A program made the translations under genes and the position numbers. Source: PALSA-607 sp963825425 (GTDB lineage Bacteria > Actinomycetota > Actinomycetes > Acidothermales > Acidothermaceae). Taken from it: DNA of 64,000 nt. The stretch lies in assembly GCA_963825425.1 (NCBI GenBank), contig CAWGTF010000011.1, positions 186,001 through 250,000 of the forward strand, read 5' to 3'. Shown in pieces: positions 8,678-17,098 of the stretch. Each line of letters opens with the position of its first letter. Position 1 is the stretch's first letter. The notes beneath the pieces are model-generated. The model was given only the letters and a program-made list of their open reading frames with translations, made no database searches and was not told where the DNA came from.

Positions 8678-10645
8678 ATGCGTCGTTTGCTCATAGCAGC
8701 GTGCACGGTCGTCGCGTTGGCCGGCGGGTCGCTGGCCACGGTCGTCGCACCTGCTGCGCAGGCCGCGGGTGCGGCGGCGACGTGGACAAGTGTGACGCCG
8801 TCCCCGATGCCGCCGCCTGGGGTGAGTTCGTCGTTAGTCTTTGATCCGGCGACAGGGCAGCTACTGGCGTATGACAGTTACAACGATTCGGACTGCACGC
8901 TGCCGCAGACGCAAGTTTGGACCTGGGATGGCGCGGCGTGGACCGACCACCAACAGGTCGTGCCACCGCTGGGGCGCGACAGCGCGGCGTTCGGCTACGA
9001 CCCGGCGTCCCGCCAGGTTGTCATGTTCGGCGGTTCCGCCAGTGGCACCTGCACAGGAAGCGGTTTCAGCGGGTTCGAGGACGAGACCTGGACCTGGAAC
9101 GGCTCGATCTGGGTGCAGCAGCACCCGGCGGTGTCGCCCGCGGCTCGCTACACGGCGTGCGCTGCAGCCGACAACGCGACCGGACAGTTCCTGATGTACG
9201 GCGGCATGGGCGACGGGCCAGTCGACCTCAGCGACACGTGGAACTGGACCGGCACGACCTGGCAACAGCTCACCCCGGCAACATCGCCGCCGGGTGGCCA
9301 ATGCGAGATGACTTACGACGCGGCCCGCAAGGTCGTGGTGATGCTGGTCAATGCACCACCCACGGCGTCGGACGCGGGTGCCACCCAAACGTGGATCTGG
9401 AACGGCAGCACCTGGACGCAGGCACCCGACGTGCCCGTAGCGGCAGCCGGCTCGGGCGGCCCGGTGCCGGTCAACTTCGACTCCGACACCGGCACCGATC
9501 TCGCCTACGTCGGGCAGACCACCTGTATGCAGTTGGGTGGTTCCCACAGTTCGCAGTGTGTGCAGGTCGACCAACTGTGGAGCTTCGACGGCTCGGCCTG
9601 GACCCAGGCGCCGGCGGCGAACAACCCGCAGACCGGGGCCGGGTTTGCGGCAGCCTTCGACGCGGCTACCCATCAGTTCGTCATCATCGGCGGGGCCATC
9701 AACTACACAGACGGCGTCAACTCCGCCACCTTGCTGTACTCCGCGGCTGGGTCGGCGACCGTGACACCTTCTCGGCTGGCCGGATCGAACCGGCAAGCGA
9801 CAGCGGTCGCGGTCTCGCAGTCGCAATTTCACACCGCAGGCTCGGCGCAGGCCGTGGTATTGGCTCGCGCTGACGTGTTCGCTGACGCGCTGGCGGGCGG
9901 CGCAATGGCTGCAGCCAAACACGCCCCGCTGCTGCTCACGTCGTCCGGCTCACTCGACGCAGTCACCAAGGCCGAGATCACCCGCGTGCTACCCGCCGGC
10001 GGCACCGTCTACGTTTTGGGCGGCACGAGCGCATTGTCGGACGCCGTAACCTCCGCGATCGGCGGGCTCGGTGACGTCGCGCAACGCATCGCCGGCGCGG
10101 ACCGGTTCGCTACCGCGGTCGCGATCGCCGACGCGATGGGCGACCCGAGCACTGTGTTCGAGGCAAGCGGCACGAACTTTCCCGACGCGCTGTCCGCGGT
10201 GCCGGCCGCGATCGCCACCCACGGCGCGATTGTGCTGACCAACGGCTCGGCTCAGTCGAGCGCGACCTTGGGCTACCTGGGTGCACACGCCACCATCCGT
10301 TACGCGGTCGGCGGACCCGCGGCCTGGGCGGACCCGTCCGCTGTTGCGTTGGCCGGTGCGACCCGGTACGCGACATCCCAAGCAGTCGCGCTCGCGTTCT
10401 TCCCCAACGCCACCAGCATTTCGGTGGCCTCCGGTGTCACCTTCCCCGACGCCCTCGCCGGCGGCGTACTGGCCGGAACCACCAACCAACCGATGCTGCT
10501 GGTGCCCCCGACGGGTCCACTCCCGGAGTCGGCCGCTGCCTACCTGAACACCCGACACGGAATGGTCAGCAGTGCCCTCGCGTACGGCGGCACCGCAGCG
10601 ATTTCCAACGCGACCCTGATCGCTATCAGCAACACCCTCAAATGA
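8678..10645 (+). CDS. Secreted Kelch-repeat protein with three cell-wall-binding (CWB2) repeats
   Basis: ATG 8678 sits eight bases after CGGAG and starts the signal peptide MRRLLIAACTVVALAGGSLA, cleaved after AQA. Residues about 35-360 hold Kelch-like blades (RQVVMFGGSASG, GQFLMYGGMGDG, WTWNG and WNWTG), predicting a beta-propeller. The last 290 residues hold three CWB2 repeats, each with RLAG, RIAG or ATRYAT type starts (RIAGADRFATAVAIADAMG) and GTNFPDALSA or GVTFPDALAG motifs. CWB2 anchors proteins non-covalently to cell-wall polymers. It is therefore a surface-displayed propeller, likely an adhesin or binding protein. No catalytic residues were recognised. It stands alone, divergent from the DoxX gene. 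Confidence 0.85.
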   Translation: MRRLLIAACTVVALAGGSLATVVAPAAQAAGAAATWTSVTPSPMPPPGVSSSLVFDPATGQLLAYDSYNDSDCTLPQTQVWTWDGAAWTDHQQVVPPLGRDSAAFGYDPASRQVVMFGGSASGTCTGSGFSGFEDETWTWNGSIWVQQHPAVSPAARYTACAAADNATGQFLMYGGMGDGPVDLSDTWNWTGTTWQQLTPATSPPGGQCEMTYDAARKVVVMLVNAPPTASDAGATQTWIWNGSTWTQAPDVPVAAAGSGGPVPVNFDSDTGTDLAYVGQTTCMQLGGSHSSQCVQVDQLWSFDGSAWTQAPAANNPQTGAGFAAAFDAATHQFVIIGGAINYTDGVNSATLLYSAAGSATVTPSRLAGSNRQATAVAVSQSQFHTAGSAQAVVLARADVFADALAGGAMAAAKHAPLLLTSSGSLDAVTKAEITRVLPAGGTVYVLGGTSALSDAVTSAIGGLGDVAQRIAGADRFATAVAIADAMGDPSTVFEASGTNFPDALSAVPAAIATHGAIVLTNGSAQSSATLGYLGAHATIRYAVGGPAAWADPSAVALAGATRYATSQAVALAFFPNATSISVASGVTFPDALAGGVLAGTTNQPMLLVPPTGPLPESAAAYLNTRHGMVSSALAYGGTAAISNATLIAISNTLK

Positions 10646-10693
10646 GCCTGCACGACTCCGTGAGCGTCAGGAATTTGTCAGGTGCCCGCCTCT

Positions 10694-11491
10694 ATGGTCG
10701 AGCTCTTTGGCCGCAACGGGGGGGCGACGAGCGTGCACTTGACTCGGCGCATCGGTGTGAAGGTTCCACAGGTGACGGTCGGGTTTTGGGTGGTCAAGGT
10801 CCTCACTACCGCGATGGGCGAAGCCACCTCCGACTACAGCGTTCATCGGGTTGATCCGGTCGTCGCAGTGGCGTTCGGTTTCACCGCGTTCGCCATTGCA
10901 ATCGCGTTGCAGCTCAGGTTGCGCCACTACGTCGTCTGGGCCTATTGGCTGGCGGTCGTGATGGTGGCCGTATTCGGGACCATGGCGGCCGACGTCATCC
11001 ATGTGCGATTCCACGTGCCGTATGCAGTGTCGACGGTCGGCTTTGCGTTTGCCCTGGCGACAGTCTTCATTGCCTGGTACAAGGTCGAGGGAACACTGTC
11101 GATCCACAGCGTCAACACGACGCGCCGCGAGTTGTTCTACTGGGCGACGGTGCTCGCGACCTTCGCGCTCGGCACAGCCGCCGGCGACATGACGGCGTAC
11201 ACGTTCCATCTTGGCTTCTTCTCATCAGCCTTGCTGTTCGCGGCAGCGATCAGCGTTCCGGCGCTGGCCTATCGCTTCGTCGACCTCAACGTGATCGCGG
11301 CGTTCTGGTTCGCCTACGTGCTCACCCGTCCGCTGGGCGCTTCGCTCGCCGACTGGATGGGCACTCCGCATAAGCTCGGCGGCCTTAACTGGGGGAGAGG
11401 AAACGTGAGTATTGGACTCACGCTCCTGATCGCCGTAGGCGTTGCGTTGCTTGCGCGCACGCGCACGCGCCAGACCCTCGTGAGCGCCTAG
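10694..11491 (+). CDS. COG4705-type integral membrane protein
   Basis: About 265 residues with some eight membrane segments arranged as an internal duplication. The family hallmark KVPQVTVGFWVVKVLTTAMGE followed by TSDYSV is near the N-terminus, and a related ATVLATFALGTAAGDMTAYT is in the second half. DADF/SDY-like acidic pairs recur at helix ends. These proteins are annotated only as uncharacterised membrane-anchored proteins. ATG 10694 is taken, but GTG 10682 and GTG 10733 (after a G-rich stretch) are possible. Its TAG stop and the stop of the convergent helicase share the palindrome CTAG at 11488-11491. Confidence 0.72.
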   Translation: MVELFGRNGGATSVHLTRRIGVKVPQVTVGFWVVKVLTTAMGEATSDYSVHRVDPVVAVAFGFTAFAIAIALQLRLRHYVVWAYWLAVVMVAVFGTMAADVIHVRFHVPYAVSTVGFAFALATVFIAWYKVEGTLSIHSVNTTRRELFYWATVLATFALGTAAGDMTAYTFHLGFFSSALLFAAAISVPALAYRFVDLNVIAAFWFAYVLTRPLGASLADWMGTPHKLGGLNWGRGNVSIGLTLLIAVGVALLARTRTRQTLVSA

Positions 11492-13590
11492 ATCCAGAGT
11501 GCGTCGAGTTGCCCTGCCACGAGGTCGGCGGCGGGGACAACTGCAGTCAGATTCGCTGTCGGCAGCGCCAGCTCAGCGTTCTCGATCCAGTGCTCGTCGA
11601 AGTGATCTGTGACGTCGCCAGCAAGGAAGCGAGACGGCTGCGACCACGAGTGCGCGTCGTCGTGTGCGCGGGGATGGTGGTGATACCGGAGAGGTACGTA
11701 GACGTGCAGGGCGCGGCGCGGTCGGGTCATCGCTACGTAGAAGAGCCGCCGCTCTTCCTCGAGACCCTTGGGGGTCGATAGCGCCATGTCGGAGGGAAAG
11801 TTGCCATCAGCCGCGTGCAGCAGATGTACGACGTCCCACTCGAGACCCTTCGCCGAGTGCACGGTCGAGAGGATCAGCCAGTCTTCGTCGACCAGCGGCG
11901 CACCTGCGAGATCGCCGGTCGAGCGCGGCGGCTCGAGTGCGTAGTCGGCCGCGACATCGGCCAGTCGCGCGCACGACGCAGCCGCACTCACCAGCACATC
12001 GAGATCGGCAATCCGTGACGTCGCGTCCGGATAGGCAGCCTCGATCAGCGGAGCGATCGCGACGCGCAACCGCTCGGCATGGACGCCGATTGCTTCGCCA
12101 GGACGCGACGCGAGCGTTGAGACTGCGGCGTCGGCGGCGAGTCGGATCCGTGCGGGCAGGAGTGCCGACGCATCGGGCCACCGCGCCAGCACATCGGCGT
12201 CCGCCTCGGTCTTGGTTTCGGACAGGGCCAACGCATCGATGACGCGACGCGCTGTCGATGGACCTACACCGTCGAGAAGTTGGAGGAGCCGGAACCACGA
12301 CACCTCGTCGCGCTGATTGTCGGCGAGCCTGAACGCGGCGAGCAGGTCCTTGACGTGTGCGGCCTCGAGATAGCGCAGGCCGCCGTACTTCACGTACGGG
12401 ATTGCGCGCCGACTCAGCTCGAGTTCGAGATGTTCGGAGTGCTGCGCGGCTCTGAACAAGACTGCTTGGTCGCGCAGCCGGAATCCGGCCTCGCGGTGTT
12501 CGAGCACTCGCTCGCAGACGGCATTGCTCTGCGCATCTTCGTCGGCGCAGCGAAGCAGTTGCGGACGGTTGCCGTCGGAACGCTGTGGCTCGGCGGCCCG
12601 CAAGATGGCTCGAAAGCCCGCTGGCGCCTGGGCACCGACGGCGTTTGCCGTGAGCAGAATTTGTGGCGACGAACGGTAATTCGTCTCCAGCGTGATCGTC
12701 GTCGCGTCTGGGAAGGCGAGCTCGAACTCGAGCAGGTGGGCAGGATCGGCCGCTCGGAACCCGTAGATCGCCTGGGCATCGTCACCCACGACGGTGAGGC
12801 GACGATCAGATTTGCGCAGCGCCGCCACCACGTCGACCTGCAACGCGTTCACGTCCTGGTACTCGTCGACGAGGATGTGATCGAACTCAGCCGCTAGTTG
12901 CGGGCCGACGATCGGGTCGAGCGCGGAAGCCCGCCAGTAGAGCAGCAAATCGTCGAAGTCCAGGAGTCCTAACGCGCGCTTTCGCACGACGTACTCCTTA
13001 CAAATGGCGGCGATCGGTTCGGTCAACTCTGCGCACCACGGCGCGATCACCGAGATCACGTCGGTCAGCGGCTGACCGGTGTTCACGGCTCGCGAATAGA
13101 GGTCGAGCAGTAGCGCTTTGCGCGGCAGCCGGCGGCGCGCGGTCGACGTGCCCAAGTTCTGATCGCGAACGAGATCGAACAGGTCAGCAGCGTCGGAGGT
13201 GTCGAGAACCGAGAACCCGTCCGGCAGGCCGAGCCGGGGTGCGTGGTGGCGCAAGGTGCGGTGGGCCACCGAGTGGAAGGTGCCGCCTTGCACGCGACCA
13301 GTGCCTCGGGCAGGGACCGGGACCTTGGCGAGCATCGTCTCGGTGCGAGCCAGCAACTGCCGGGCGGCCCGTCGGGTGAAGGTCAAGAGCAGGACGCGCT
13401 CAGGTGGCGTGCCCGAGGCGAGCAGCCACGCCACCCTGCTGGCTAACGCCGTCGTCTTGCCGGTGCCCGCTCCAGCTACGATCCGCAGCGGCACCGGCAC
13501 CTCGAACGTGGCCGCCGCGCGCTGTTCGGGATTCAGGTCAGCCAGGAAATCGAACACATGTTCGACTGTAGCCCATGAGGAGCTACGCAC
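11488..13590 (-). CDS. UvrD/PcrA-like superfamily 1 ATP-dependent DNA helicase
   Basis: The full set of SF1A motifs is visible in one 700-residue frame: NPEQRAAA (Q-motif region), Walker A VAGAGTGKTTAL near residue 40, LLTFTRRAARQL (Ia), LVDEYQDVNALQ (II, DEYQD box near residue 240), VGDDAQAIYGFRAADP (III), LETNYRSSPQIL (IV), STVHSAKGLEWDVV (V) and RRLFYVAMTRPRRAL (VI). It is a 3'-to-5' helicase or translocase for repair or recombination. It is nearer to the actinobacterial UvrD2-like group than to PcrA by length, but no C-terminal HRDC or extra nuclease domain is seen. The start is GTG 13590. Confidence 0.88.
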   Translation of the reverse strand: MRSSSWATVEHVFDFLADLNPEQRAAATFEVPVPLRIVAGAGTGKTTALASRVAWLLASGTPPERVLLLTFTRRAARQLLARTETMLAKVPVPARGTGRVQGGTFHSVAHRTLRHHAPRLGLPDGFSVLDTSDAADLFDLVRDQNLGTSTARRRLPRKALLLDLYSRAVNTGQPLTDVISVIAPWCAELTEPIAAICKEYVVRKRALGLLDFDDLLLYWRASALDPIVGPQLAAEFDHILVDEYQDVNALQVDVVAALRKSDRRLTVVGDDAQAIYGFRAADPAHLLEFELAFPDATTITLETNYRSSPQILLTANAVGAQAPAGFRAILRAAEPQRSDGNRPQLLRCADEDAQSNAVCERVLEHREAGFRLRDQAVLFRAAQHSEHLELELSRRAIPYVKYGGLRYLEAAHVKDLLAAFRLADNQRDEVSWFRLLQLLDGVGPSTARRVIDALALSETKTEADADVLARWPDASALLPARIRLAADAAVSTLASRPGEAIGVHAERLRVAIAPLIEAAYPDATSRIADLDVLVSAAASCARLADVAADYALEPPRSTGDLAGAPLVDEDWLILSTVHSAKGLEWDVVHLLHAADGNFPSDMALSTPKGLEEERRLFYVAMTRPRRALHVYVPLRYHHHPRAHDDAHSWSQPSRFLAGDVTDHFDEHWIENAELALPTANLTAVVPAADLVAGQLDALWI

Positions 13591-13611
13591 GCCGCCGAGC
13601 CGCTGATCGGG

Positions 13612-14295
13612 CTAGAGCTTTGAGGCGACCTTCTGGGCGAGCGTCATAGCTGCGCCAGCCACTCCATGGGAGGTGTGCACCTGGATCAGCTGTTGGCCCT
13701 TGGTGAAGGTGATGACGTCGTCTGCCCCAGCCGTCGTGGTGAGCTCGTAGCCGCCGTCTCCGACCGACACGTCCTTGATGGCCTGGGAATTTGGCGACAG
13801 GCTGTTGAGGTTGTTCGCCGTGTCGGTGTCCCTCGACTTCTGCGTGGCGAGCTGGGCTGACGCCGATGCGTAGGTTCCGTACTCAATGTCGACGGCCGCA
13901 CCGGTGCCGGAGGCGTCCTTGGTCCAGGTGCAACTGTGGTAGTTGGTTGCCCCTTGCGGCCCACCGCTGATGTCTCCGGTGATGTTGCCCAACCGCATGC
14001 CTACGGCGGCTTGGATGTCGGCGGCCGTCACAATCTGGCAGGCCGGACCGTTGGCGAGCAGCGTGTTGTCCCCGGCAGCTGCCGACGCTGCACCGGCGCC
14101 TCCAGCAGCCGAAGCGCCAGCCCCGCCGCCGGCGGCGCTACCGCCCCCACCGTTGCCTTGCGCTACCTGGGAGGGTGCCGTGACGTTCGGTTTGGTGGTC
14201 TTAGAAGTGCTCGACTTCGAGCATGCCGTCAAGCTGAAGCCAGCGATCGCAACGACCGCAATCGCGGCGAAATAGCGAGTTTGGGCTCCCGCCAT
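13612..14295 (-). CDS. Low-complexity lipoprotein, DUF3558-like
   Basis: ATG 14295 follows GGGGAGGACACC, a good ribosome-binding site. The signal MAGAQTRYFAAIAVVAIAG leads to lipobox LTAC. Residues about 35-75 are a flexible Gly/Ala/Ser linker (GGGGSAAGGGAGAS). The globular part begins ACQIVTAADIQAAVG and contains YHSCTWTKD, a two-Cys pattern and overall shape similar to DUF3558 or related actinobacterial lipoproteins. It would be tethered outside the membrane. The next gene upstream on this strand is a broken SARP fragment, so no operon context helps. Function unknown. Confidence 0.7.
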   Translation of the reverse strand: MAGAQTRYFAAIAVVAIAGFSLTACSKSSTSKTTKPNVTAPSQVAQGNGGGGSAAGGGAGASAAGGAGAASAAAGDNTLLANGPACQIVTAADIQAAVGMRLGNITGDISGGPQGATNYHSCTWTKDASGTGAAVDIEYGTYASASAQLATQKSRDTDTANNLNSLSPNSQAIKDVSVGDGGYELTTTAGADDVITFTKGQQLIQVHTSHGVAGAAMTLAQKVASKL

Positions 14296-14387
14296 GGTGT
14301 CCTCCCCAACGGCCAACGGTCCTACGGCGATCGTAGGGCCGGCGAAGAGGGGCCGGTATCAGCAGTTAATTGCGTAGGCCGGATGAG

Positions 14388-14633
14388 TCAGGCGCGCAAC
14401 AACGAGTGGTAGACGGCCTGCAGAGGTGCGCTCGGCGATACCCCGAGTTCGTCACGTAGCACGTCGCAGAGGTCGGCGTAGACCCGAAGCGCCGCCGCAC
14501 TGGTGCCCTGGCTGATGAGCGCGCGCATCAAGATGTGGTAGCCGCTCTCGCCGAGCGGATCCAGCCGGACCAGCTGGCGTCCCGCCCGCACCGCCGCCGG
14601 CAACTCAGTCGCGATTGGCGCTCGTGCGTGCAC
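14388..14633 (-). pseudogene. Remnant of a SARP/AfsR-type activator (BTAD domain fragment)
   Basis: Only the end of a bacterial transcriptional activation domain is readable: RQLVRLDPLGESGYHILMRA, then AALRVYADLCDVLRDELGVS and a short tail ending HSLLRA. This matches the helical repeat region of SARP or LuxR-type activators. There is no winged helix, ATPase or other DNA-binding domain in the 144 bases upstream (14634-14777), where I find no further homology in any frame. It is therefore a truncated remnant or a misassembled gene end rather than a working regulator. A small independent BTAD-like protein is possible but unlikely. Confidence 0.6.
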
Positions 14634-14777
14634 CGCATGGTTCGTGTTGACCCACCTGCTCGGCCGCCAGGGCGTTCGCGTGTACGACGGTTCGTGGACG
14701 GAGTGGGGTCGAATGCCGACAACGGCGGTGGCCCAGCCCGCGCCTGCGTAGCCGTCGTTGACACTGATGCGCGGGAG

Positions 14778-15407
14778 CTAGGCGGTCTCGGTGATCGCGC
14801 GTGCTGATCCGAACGCCGGCGCCCGGGCCGCGCTCTCGAGTGTCACCATCGCGATCCCGGTGAGCAGCGCGACGGAGGCGCCGATCCCCACGGGTAGGTC
14901 AGACGTCGCGAGGCCGTAGGTGAGCCAGCACACCTGAGACGCAATCCGGAGGCCCCAGGTGCTCAGCGATACGCCGGAATTGACGTGCGCCCGCCAGTTG
15001 CCGACCGAGTCATACAACTGCGGCCAGGTAGAGACGGTGCCGATTCCGAACGCGAGATAGCCGATGCCCTGGGTCGGGATCACCGACGCCGTCGCTTCCA
15101 GCAGGCCGGCGCCGAGCGCGAGCAGCACCGCGCGGCGTACCCGCGAGGTCGGGGACTTCATCAGCAGCACCACCGCAGTCGCACCGCCGATGAGCAGCAC
15201 GTTTCCGGGGATCTGTGGGAGGGCACCACTTCGTAGCCCGTAGGTGAACCAGAGCAGACAACCAAAGACGGTGAGCGCCCACGAAATCGGCGACACTCCC
15301 GGCAGCGACGGATGCCGCACGATGCGCACGATCTGGGGGACCACCATCGCGACTCCCAGTGTGGCTCCCAGGTAGCCGAAACCGAACGCGATCTCGTGCG
15401 TAGTCAT
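14778..15407 (-). CDS. Two-repeat PQ-loop/SWEET-like membrane protein
   Basis: A 209-residue membrane protein with two PQ-loop units: GVAMVVPQIVRIVRHPS with PISWALTVFGCLLWFTYGL, and GIGTVSTWPQLYDSVGNW with GVSLSTWGLRIASQVCWLTYGL. Each repeat is a three-helix bundle as in SemiSWEET, fused into one chain with a linking helix. Relatives move small solutes such as sugars; the substrate is unknown. It is divergent from the LacI regulator across 130 bases holding a LacI-type palindrome, so LacI may control it too. ATG 15407 opens directly into the first helix. Confidence 0.78.
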   Translation of the reverse strand: MTTHEIAFGFGYLGATLGVAMVVPQIVRIVRHPSLPGVSPISWALTVFGCLLWFTYGLRSGALPQIPGNVLLIGGATAVVLLMKSPTSRVRRAVLLALGAGLLEATASVIPTQGIGYLAFGIGTVSTWPQLYDSVGNWRAHVNSGVSLSTWGLRIASQVCWLTYGLATSDLPVGIGASVALLTGIAMVTLESAARAPAFGSARAITETA

Positions 15408-15501
15408 GGCCTAACACCCACCGTGCATACTCCTCAGACGGGACGGCGATCACTGGCGGTCGTTCGCAGCTACCGGGTACCTCGGCAGATCGACGCGTCT
15501 T

Positions 15502-15515
15502 CTGTAACGATACAG
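15502..15515. promoter_or_regulatory. Candidate LacI-family operator
   Basis: The sequence CTGTAACGATACAG has perfect 5-base arms (CTGTA/TACAG) around a central CG, the usual layout of LacI-family operators. It lies 23 bases before the LacI start, just ahead of the AAAGGAG ribosome-binding site, and also upstream of the divergent PQ-loop gene. Autoregulation and control of the transporter are inferred. Confidence 0.5.
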
Positions 15516-15537
15516 GACCGGAGAAAGGAGAGCCTGA

Positions 15538-16587
15538 GTGACTCCCGGACGCCCAACCCTTGAGACGGTCGCCCAAGCCGCCGGCGTCTCCGCGATGACG
15601 GTGTCGAACGCGTACAACCGGCCGGACCAGTTGTCGGAGGAGACTCGCGCGAGGGTTCTCGCGGTTGCCAAGGAACTCGGGTACGCGGGTCCCGACCCGG
15701 CTGGCCGGTCACTGCGTACGCGGCGAGCCAACACCATAGGTGTCTTGCTCACGGAGCAATTGCCCTACGCATTCGCCGACCCAGGCATGGTGTCGTTCTT
15801 GCACGGGTTGGCCACCGGCCTCGCCGACGTCGGCCAGGCGCTCTTGCTCGTGCCGACTGAGGGAAACGCTGAGCACGCGCACGTGCGCAACGCACTCGTC
15901 GACGGGTTCGTACTCACGTCGCTGGTGGCCGGGCATCCGGCGGTGGCCGATGTCTTGGGCCGCAGACTGCCCGTCGTGTCCTGGGGACACCCAAAGATTC
16001 CGGGCGTGCCGCGGATCGGTGTTGACAATGCGCGGGCGGCCGCCAAGGCAGCGCGCCACCTGCTCGAGCTCGGCCACACCAGTTTCGGTGTCGTCACCTT
16101 CGGCGACGGTCAGGCTGTTGATGAGCAGACGCTGGTGCCCGGCGTCCAACTCGCCATGCGTGCTCGGGTGTCCGGATTCGTCCGGGCTTTGCACGCGAAC
16201 GGCATCGACCCAGCTTCGGTGGCGATCGCCGCGGGGGGACGTAACTCCCGAGCGGCGGGCCGGGACGCTGCTGCGCGGCTGCTCACGGATCGGCGTCCGA
16301 CTGCGATCTTCGGGGTCACCGACGTGCTGGCACTTGGCGTCCTCGACGCCGCTGCGAGCCGGGGCGTCGATGTCCCGCGGCAGCTGTCGGTCGTGGGTTT
16401 CGACGACGTCGCGGCCGCTGCTGCCAGCGTGCCGCCGCTGACGACGGTGGCGCAATCGCTGTTCGATCAGGGTCGGCTGGCTGCCAGCGTGGTGCTCGAC
16501 CAGGTCGCCGGTCGCCCGGTACGAATCCCGCCGATCCGCACCGAAGTCGTCGTGCGTGGCAGTACCGCGCCGCCGCGCGGCGCCTAG
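15538..16587 (+). CDS. LacI-family transcriptional regulator
   Basis: A standard LacI layout over 349 residues. The N-terminal helix-turn-helix and hinge read PTLETVAQAAGVSAMTVSNA and LSEETRARVLAVAKELGYAG (residues 6-55). The periplasmic-binding-protein-like effector domain begins NTIGVLLTEQLPYAFADPG and contains RIGVDNARAAAKAARHLLEL, AIFGVTDVLALGVLDAA and LSVVGFDDVAAA. GTG 15538 follows AAAGGAG at 7 bases. The effector is likely a sugar or nucleoside-type small molecule, not identifiable here. The stop codon lies inside the first copy of a triple 29-bp repeat. The only neighbouring target candidate is the divergent PQ-loop gene. Confidence 0.88.
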   Translation: MTPGRPTLETVAQAAGVSAMTVSNAYNRPDQLSEETRARVLAVAKELGYAGPDPAGRSLRTRRANTIGVLLTEQLPYAFADPGMVSFLHGLATGLADVGQALLLVPTEGNAEHAHVRNALVDGFVLTSLVAGHPAVADVLGRRLPVVSWGHPKIPGVPRIGVDNARAAAKAARHLLELGHTSFGVVTFGDGQAVDEQTLVPGVQLAMRARVSGFVRALHANGIDPASVAIAAGGRNSRAAGRDAAARLLTDRRPTAIFGVTDVLALGVLDAAASRGVDVPRQLSVVGFDDVAAAAASVPPLTTVAQSLFDQGRLAASVVLDQVAGRPVRIPPIRTEVVVRGSTAPPRGA

Positions 16588-16644
16588 GCAATACCGCGCC
16601 GCCGCGCGGCGCCTAGGCAATACCGCGCCGCCGCGCGGCGCCTA
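16558..16644 (+). repeat. Triple 29-bp tandem repeat, each copy a GC hairpin
   Basis: Three adjacent 29-bp units start at 16558, 16587 and 16616; units 2 and 3 are identical and unit 1 differs by one base. Each holds GCGCCGC-CGC-GCGGCGC, a 7-bp GC stem with a 3-base loop, and the palindrome CCTAGG. Unit 1 encodes the last residues and TAG stop of the LacI gene. There is no U-tract, so if they terminate transcription it is by stacked GC hairpins, as seen in some Actinobacteria. Confidence 0.85.
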
Positions 16645-16815
16645 GGCAGTCTGCGCTTCGCAGGACGACGGTCGGCTAGCCGCGTCTAGCAAACGGGTGC
16701 ACCGAGTTCCCTCGGGTGGCCGATGGGTCGGGAAACGCCTGCTGCCGATCACTCTTCAATCAGGGTGCCTGCCGTGGAACTGCCGCGGCGCCTGGCTCGC
16801 CGTGGGGAGGTTGAT

Positions 16816-16908
16816 ATGTCGCGTTCACGTTTGTTCGGTCGTGTCCTGGGGTCCGCTACCGGTCTGGTAGCCCTCGTTGCCGTCGTCGGTGCTGGCTGGA
16901 AGTGGTAG
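16816..16908 (+). CDS. Small hydrophobic peptide ORF (30 aa) ending GWKW
   Basis: ATG 16816 is preceded by a strong ribosome-binding site (GGGGAGG, 5 bases away). The product has a basic start MSRSRLFGR, a hydrophobic span LGSATGLVALVAVVGAG and the tail GWKW. This could be a one-helix membrane peptide or a signal-peptide-like precursor releasing a short aromatic-basic tail. It is the first of a compact series: a second tiny ORF, a GGDEF-EAL gene and a DUF5317 gene. The 171 bases upstream (16645-16815) hold no other gene, only a possible hairpin in the stretch CACCGAG...CTCGGGTG. I do not recognise the family; that it is translated is inferred from the ribosome-binding site and context. Confidence 0.55.
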   Translation: MSRSRLFGRVLGSATGLVALVAVVGAGWKW

Positions 16909-16963
16909 TTCGCTGCAGTTGGGCTTACACAATCGCAGCCACTTACGGAGAGGAGCCTTTGTC

Positions 16964-17047
16964 GTGAAGGCAGAAAGCAGCACGCCCGTCGTCGACGCCG
17001 ATGGAACCCCCAGGGGTGTCCTCGTCGCCGGCCACAAATGGCGCTAG
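16964..17047 (+). CDS. Small hydrophilic peptide ORF (27 aa) ending GHKWR
   Basis: GTG 16964 follows GGAGAGGAGCC at good spacing. The product begins MKAESSTPVVDADGTPRG and ends VLVAGHKWR. It has no membrane segment. Its Gly-x-Lys-Trp tail echoes the GWKW tail of the preceding ORF, a resemblance hard to explain as random readthrough. It lies 55 bases after that ORF and 51 bases before the GGDEF-EAL start. It could be a peptide signal precursor, a small regulator of the cyclase/phosphodiesterase, or a leader peptide. Unrecognised; existence supported by ribosome-binding site, spacing and tail motif only. Confidence 0.5.
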   Translation: MKAESSTPVVDADGTPRGVLVAGHKWR

Positions 17048-17098
17048 ATCGCTTCGCCAGGCACGGATAGACGACGTACGAGAGGAGGGCAGCACCGG

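Noticed and set aside
8678..10645. Calling the Kelch protein a galactose oxidase
   Set aside because: No copper-site Cys/Tyr/His pattern was seen; only propeller repeats and wall-binding repeats.
16558..16644. Possible CRISPR array (29-bp repeats)
   Set aside because: The repeats abut directly with no spacers, overlap a gene end, and no cas gene is present.
16645..16815. Possible riboswitch (such as a cyclic-di-GMP type) upstream of the peptide cassette
   Set aside because: I could not match the conserved core of any class I know; only a small hairpin is seen.
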